Below are positions 57,401-60,000 of a stretch of DNA of 60,000 bases, in pieces. Source of the stretch: Strigamia acuminata (lineage: Eukaryota > Arthropoda > Chilopoda > Geophilomorpha > Linotaeniidae). The translations under genes were made by a program, and so were the position numbers. The DNA lies in contig OX442314.1 of NCBI GenBank assembly GCA_949358305.1, positions 29,003,118 to 29,063,117 on the forward strand. Reading direction: 5' to 3'. Positions within the stretch are counted from its first letter, which is position 1, and each line of letters begins with the position of its first letter. The notes below the pieces were generated by a model that saw nothing but the letters and a program-made list of their open reading frames with translations, did not search any database and had not been told where the DNA came from.

Positions 57401-59650
57401 TTCTTTCACAACTGGCCGATGGGGCATGTAATAAATGGGGCCCGTCATGTCACTTGGCTGTAGTGTCTCTACAATTCCCTGCTCCAGTTGGGCATCAATT
57501 ACCTTTTTATACTCGAGGTACAGGTCCAGTTGTTTTCGAAAGCGACGTATTAAATTTAAAAATCTTTGCTCCGCAACTTGCCTGTTGTCTTCGAGTTTCG
57601 TTGGGTTAACTACCCATGGCAGCTCCACTTGATAATGGTCGCCTGTCCATCTGATGCTATTTTCGAAATTTTTCAAAACTTCCTTGTCATCAGGTTGACT
57701 CAGCGACTCATGTTGGATGCCAAGGGCTTCCAATTCCCAAAATTTGCGCAGTATTTCGTCACTTGATGGGATGATTCGAATTTGGTTTGCACGGTGTGTT
57801 GGGGTTGCTATGAGTTGAACTCCATTTGTTGTTTGGCCGTGCAGTGTCCACCCCAGCATCGTTTCAACCGCTATCAAATTGTCTTCGATGACCTCCGTAC
57901 GCTGTGTCATTAGCTTCCAGTAATTGTCTGTACCAATGAGAAGTGCAATTTTATCTGAGTGCAGTACGGCTTGCCTGTAATGCACGTCGATATTTTTCTT
58001 CTTTAATTCGTGCATCAGTTTGTCATTTGGGACTTCTGTCGGAGTTGACGTCATTTTTGTTGACTCGATCGCTATTATTTCTATCGTTTGGGACGCGTCA
58101 GTGGTTGATTGTAAACTAACTCGTACTTGGCGACACACTTCAGATGTCGGATCCTGTGCAAAAACTTCAAGGTTTAATTTTTCAGTGCCCACCTGTTTTA
58201 GTTGAAGTTTCCTTGAAATATCGGTCCGAATAAATGTTTTTTGTGCGCCTCCATCGAAGAAAGCGATGCCAGTCGTTGATTCGTTTCTCCCATGAAGATT
58301 TGTCATTGCTATTTTCAGAAATTCGAATTCGGGTTCCTTTTTGGTTATTACTGCACTCGCATGGCTGATTTTTTGGTTTTCTTTGGTCGGTTCCTTCTCG
58401 ATGCATACGTATGTGTGGTGCTCCCCTTCGCAGCGATAACATTTCATCTTTGTCCTACAATCTTCGGTTTTGTGAGGTACGCGTCCTAAACACTTCAAAC
58501 AGATGTTTTTCATTTTTAATTTTTCTCTACGCTCCTCTCCGGTTAGTGGGCAAATTTTCCTATCATGCTGTTTTGAGTTGCAAAATTGACACAATTTTAT
58601 AGTCACCGATAGCACCGCCAATGAACTTTCGCGAGTAGATTTTCCCCTTTTTTCAAACTTTTTCTTCTTGTCCGAGTGTTTCTCCGTGTTGTTCGGTTGA
58701 TTTGGCCTTGCACTCGGATTTGTTGGCTTCGCTTGGGTAATCATCATTTCGTATTTTGCCTCCTTTATGACGAATTCCTGTAACCATGACATTAATAACG
58801 CAACAGATCGCTCACCATTGTTCATTCGATCGTATTCGCGAATGAGGCTTCTCGGTAGAGCCGCTGCTAAAGCTGGAAATAATGTTCGTTTATATTCATC
58901 CAATACCACGCCAATATTGTTTAGATTTTCGATATTAATTTCGACAAATCTATGCAGTTTTTGGAGTCCTTGGTAGTCCTTATCGTCCTTTACTGCAGGT
59001 AAAACGGTCAAATTACTCAAAAACCTGTTTTCCAAGATGATTTTGTCGCCATATTTCTTTTTCAGTCGTTCAATAGCAGTGGTATAATTTTGCGCGGTTA
59101 TTTCGAGCGCACGGATGTCATCTAGGGCTTCTCCTACTAAATAATTTCGTAAATGTAATAATTTATGTTCATTATTCAACGTTGGATCGTCCCCATATTG
59201 CACTCCAAAAGTTTTCCAAAAACTAGTCCAGTCTTCCGGTCTTTTTCCATCAAATATCGGCACTTCTAACGCTTTCCTCTTGATTGTTGATTGAGCGTTG
59301 TGTACGAGTGCAGCAGCAACGATGGGAGGCGGAATTGGAGCGGGTGCATGATGTTTATTGTTGTAATTTTTTATGGAATTTCTTACTGTTACAAGGCGGT
59401 CTTCTAATGCGTCCATTCCGTCAGTGTTCTCGTCGATTTCGGTGTCCGTTTTGGCGAGGTCCATAACGATTTCAAACGCCTTTTTCACCCGCTCTATTTT
59501 TGCATCAAGTTGGTCATTCCATACGGTGAGTGTGTCCTTGGGGACCGTCTGCGCGCCGGTTAAACTTTCAGTCACTGTGCCCATCAGGGTTTCACTCACC
59601 CTAATTGCAGCAGTGAAAGCTCTTCTCTTCAACTCGTAATTTCTAACCAT
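54440..59650 (-). CDS. BEL/Pao gag-pol polyprotein
   Basis: 1736 codons in one frame, ATG at 59650. In order: a coiled N-terminus; a DUF1759-type Gag region (~125-290, VPIFDGKRPEDW); a Cys/His-rich zinc-knuckle region (~355-420); an aspartic protease-like domain with DGGAQ at 466-470, where DSGAQ would be expected; RT with YMDD 885-888; RNase H (A17/Pao type) with D1062 in FCDAS, then a WTDSQ motif; an integrase zinc site ending C1403 and C1406; catalytic D1438 (GVDFAGP), D1498 (YSDNG), E1548 (GFWERM); and a C-terminal DUF5641-like region (~1630-1720). No internal stop or frameshift. The DGG triad could weaken the protease or be a lineage variant. Confidence 0.93.
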   Translation of the reverse strand: MVRNYELKRRAFTAAIRVSETLMGTVTESLTGAQTVPKDTLTVWNDQLDAKIERVKKAFEIVMDLAKTDTEIDENTDGMDALEDRLVTVRNSIKNYNNKHHAPAPIPPPIVAAALVHNAQSTIKRKALEVPIFDGKRPEDWTSFWKTFGVQYGDDPTLNNEHKLLHLRNYLVGEALDDIRALEITAQNYTTAIERLKKKYGDKIILENRFLSNLTVLPAVKDDKDYQGLQKLHRFVEINIENLNNIGVVLDEYKRTLFPALAAALPRSLIREYDRMNNGERSVALLMSWLQEFVIKEAKYEMMITQAKPTNPSARPNQPNNTEKHSDKKKKFEKRGKSTRESSLAVLSVTIKLCQFCNSKQHDRKICPLTGEERREKLKMKNICLKCLGRVPHKTEDCRTKMKCYRCEGEHHTYVCIEKEPTKENQKISHASAVITKKEPEFEFLKIAMTNLHGRNESTTGIAFFDGGAQKTFIRTDISRKLQLKQVGTEKLNLEVFAQDPTSEVCRQVRVSLQSTTDASQTIEIIAIESTKMTSTPTEVPNDKLMHELKKKNIDVHYRQAVLHSDKIALLIGTDNYWKLMTQRTEVIEDNLIAVETMLGWTLHGQTTNGVQLIATPTHRANQIRIIPSSDEILRKFWELEALGIQHESLSQPDDKEVLKNFENSIRWTGDHYQVELPWVVNPTKLEDNRQVAEQRFLNLIRRFRKQLDLYLEYKKVIDAQLEQGIVETLQPSDMTGPIYYMPHRPVVKENRVTTKLRIVFDASSHKRGQLSLNDCLSKGTNFLPSIIFVLLGFRLHEVAMVSDIRKAFYMIEIAEKDRDATRFLWIEDSWDGIGKAVIRILRQTRVLFRAAPSPFLLSATIKHHIQKFKHEYPLAFELLNKFLYMDDFITSLINEMEAIEVFQQSRRMLDSAGMQLIKWQSNSDNLRKLFRREIPSDAQLTDDDNTKILGLKWKPKMDTLGLDVENTTNQKTKQVTKREVIKITAQIFDPLGFASPFTITARIFFQSLWLRNLPWDEQLPEELEDNWKKWANQISNLARMEIPRFMHGSNPNNCEIHIFCDASPKAYGAVAYLKKKEEVSNNIFFIFSKSRVAPVKQLTLPKLELMGAIVAVKMAAQIRELMGNPPIHFWTDSQICFHWITNMGKRAPTFINNRVIEIREKSNIEMWRHIAGVDNPADRLTRGLDADALIADQLWWKGPTWLKGDEAEWPNNEIEFADSEDEQTEPVHVETSQINCIEIDIKKFGSFQKLYRVRGWINRFIHNTRCGKQKDNRQEGPLTADELQQAQLDLIITAQHQFYGAEMRRLSEQKPLPTESKLRNLNLFVDQQGVLRLKTRLQNSHDFNTSIKPIVLPPKDILTNLILLFCHSRVLHCGLTATLAHFREKYWTSSARRTLKSLLAKCVTCKRVQGKLMSEVPGQLPSDRISRCQPFAVTGVDFAGPILIRGKKTKAYIALFTCATIRAVHLELVPSLNTEDFIGAFERFISRRGIPHTIYSDNGTTFRRMDRELAALLIGSKDHELRNYFSEKGINWKFIVEHAPWWGGFWERMVKTVKNCLKKIIGPASLNFFQLGTFLTQVEAVVNARPITYIYETPDEPLPLTPAHFFTGKRLTTLPDSAHSTLQPTQIEFVKQWKHRQKILMAFWMRWSREYLVELKTQSSRANRVDIRVNDVVSIEELFKPRLKWKLARVTDVGLGRDGKIRSCELITKDGTKMRRPIQRLVNLEVTPSNSPAGL

Positions 59651-59668
59651 TTTTTGATAGTGGGGTAT

Positions 59669-59686
59669 TCCCGGGTTTCGGCACCA
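59669..59686 (-). other. Primer-binding site of the BEL/Pao element, tRNA-Phe
   Basis: On the minus strand TGGTGCCGAAACCCGGGA, the same 18 nt as in the Gypsy element, 2 nt from the 5' LTR and 18 nt upstream of the gag-pol ATG. Complementary to the 3' end of tRNA-Phe. Confidence 0.85.
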
Positions 59687-59688
59687 AA

Positions 59689-60000
59689 TTTAAAATCTGT
59701 GATTATAAATTATTGTTCTGAAGGTGTGATGAAATATAAATGTCAAAAATGGTGTAGAGAGTTGAAAAAACACGACTGCTCAGCTCGCAAATGTAATGTA
59801 CACTAGGGTGACTCTTTTATTACCCTCTGAAAACATACAGTATATACAAAGAAGCTCCCATTGGAGCAAACACTCCTAACTTTATTGCCCCAGCCACATT
59901 CCAAAGTTGGGGGCTGAGGCCAAACTTGTGCAAATAGGAAATAAAATATAACATAATTAATTATTATCTAAATACTATAAAATAAAGATTAGTAATACTA
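59689..60000 (-). repeat. 5' LTR of the BEL/Pao element (partial)
   Basis: Direct repeat of 53960-54271, running off the window end. Its inner end, on the minus strand, is GATTTTAAA followed by TT and the primer-binding site. Confidence 0.88.

Larger units (their letters stand above)
53960..60000 (-). mobile_element. BEL/Pao LTR retrotransposon, minus strand, 5' LTR cut by window end
   Basis: One long gag-pol frame lies between direct repeats of at least 312 bp (53960-54271 and 59689-60000, offset 5729), which look identical. A tRNA-Phe primer-binding site sits next to the 5' LTR. The protein has the order of BEL/Pao elements. Intact frame and matching LTRs suggest recent activity. Confidence 0.93.

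Noticed and set aside
59669-59686. tRNA gene fragment (tRNA-Phe 3' end)
   Set aside because: Only the last 18 nt including CCA are present, beside an LTR. It is a primer-binding site.

Overview
The window reads as eukaryotic, probably animal nuclear DNA that is mostly repeats. It holds a BEL/Pao LTR retrotransposon (a class known mainly from animals) and two Gypsy/Ty3-type elements. Two primer-binding sites match the 3' end of a metazoan-type tRNA-Phe. There is a 51-nt intron-like stretch with a T-rich CAG acceptor, which would suit a nematode or a similar compact-intron invertebrate. The taxon is inference only. I see no convincing single-copy host gene, tRNA, rRNA or CRISPR array.

Layout. 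(1) 1-13842: head-to-tail array of a ~1.68-kb satellite unit in two length forms (1686 and 1676 bp). (2) 13843-15963: flank containing a MITE-like inverted-repeat element. With the end of the array it forms a block (13399-15963) present again at 42679-45243. (3) 15964-17474: spacer found once, with scrambled, diverged satellite fragments. (4) 17475-26374: a giant inverted repeat centred near 21924.5. Its arms are satellite units in opposite orientations. Its ~3.2-kb core (about 20309-23540) is built from palindromic GTATAC/GTATTC words at about 11-bp spacing, including two mirrored 56-bp tandem arrays and a nested tandem of inverted repeats. (5) 23541-33188: the satellite array resumes in the original orientation. 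(6) 33189-42678: an apparently young, complete Gypsy element inserted in one satellite unit (1003-bp LTRs, AAAA target duplication, gag and pol open, AT-hook-like insert in pol). (7) 42679-45243: end of the array and the second flank copy. (8) 45243-53653: a 5'-truncated Gypsy-type pol fused at its ATG to the flank, a long 3' region with unusual GC-rich ORFs, a polypurine tract and a 586-bp LTR. (9) 53960-60000: a BEL/Pao element on the minus strand with one 1736-codon gag-pol frame, cut by the window end inside its 5' LTR.

The only sequences that clearly encode conserved proteins are the retrotransposon polyproteins. Most other open frames are translations of satellite DNA. The strongest candidate for something undescribed is the palindromic core at 20309-23540: an 11-bp-phased, CpG-rich array with promoter-like sequences pointing inward from both sides, inside a satellite that carries its own 75-bp fold-back in every unit. 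All identities and repeat alignments were judged by eye.
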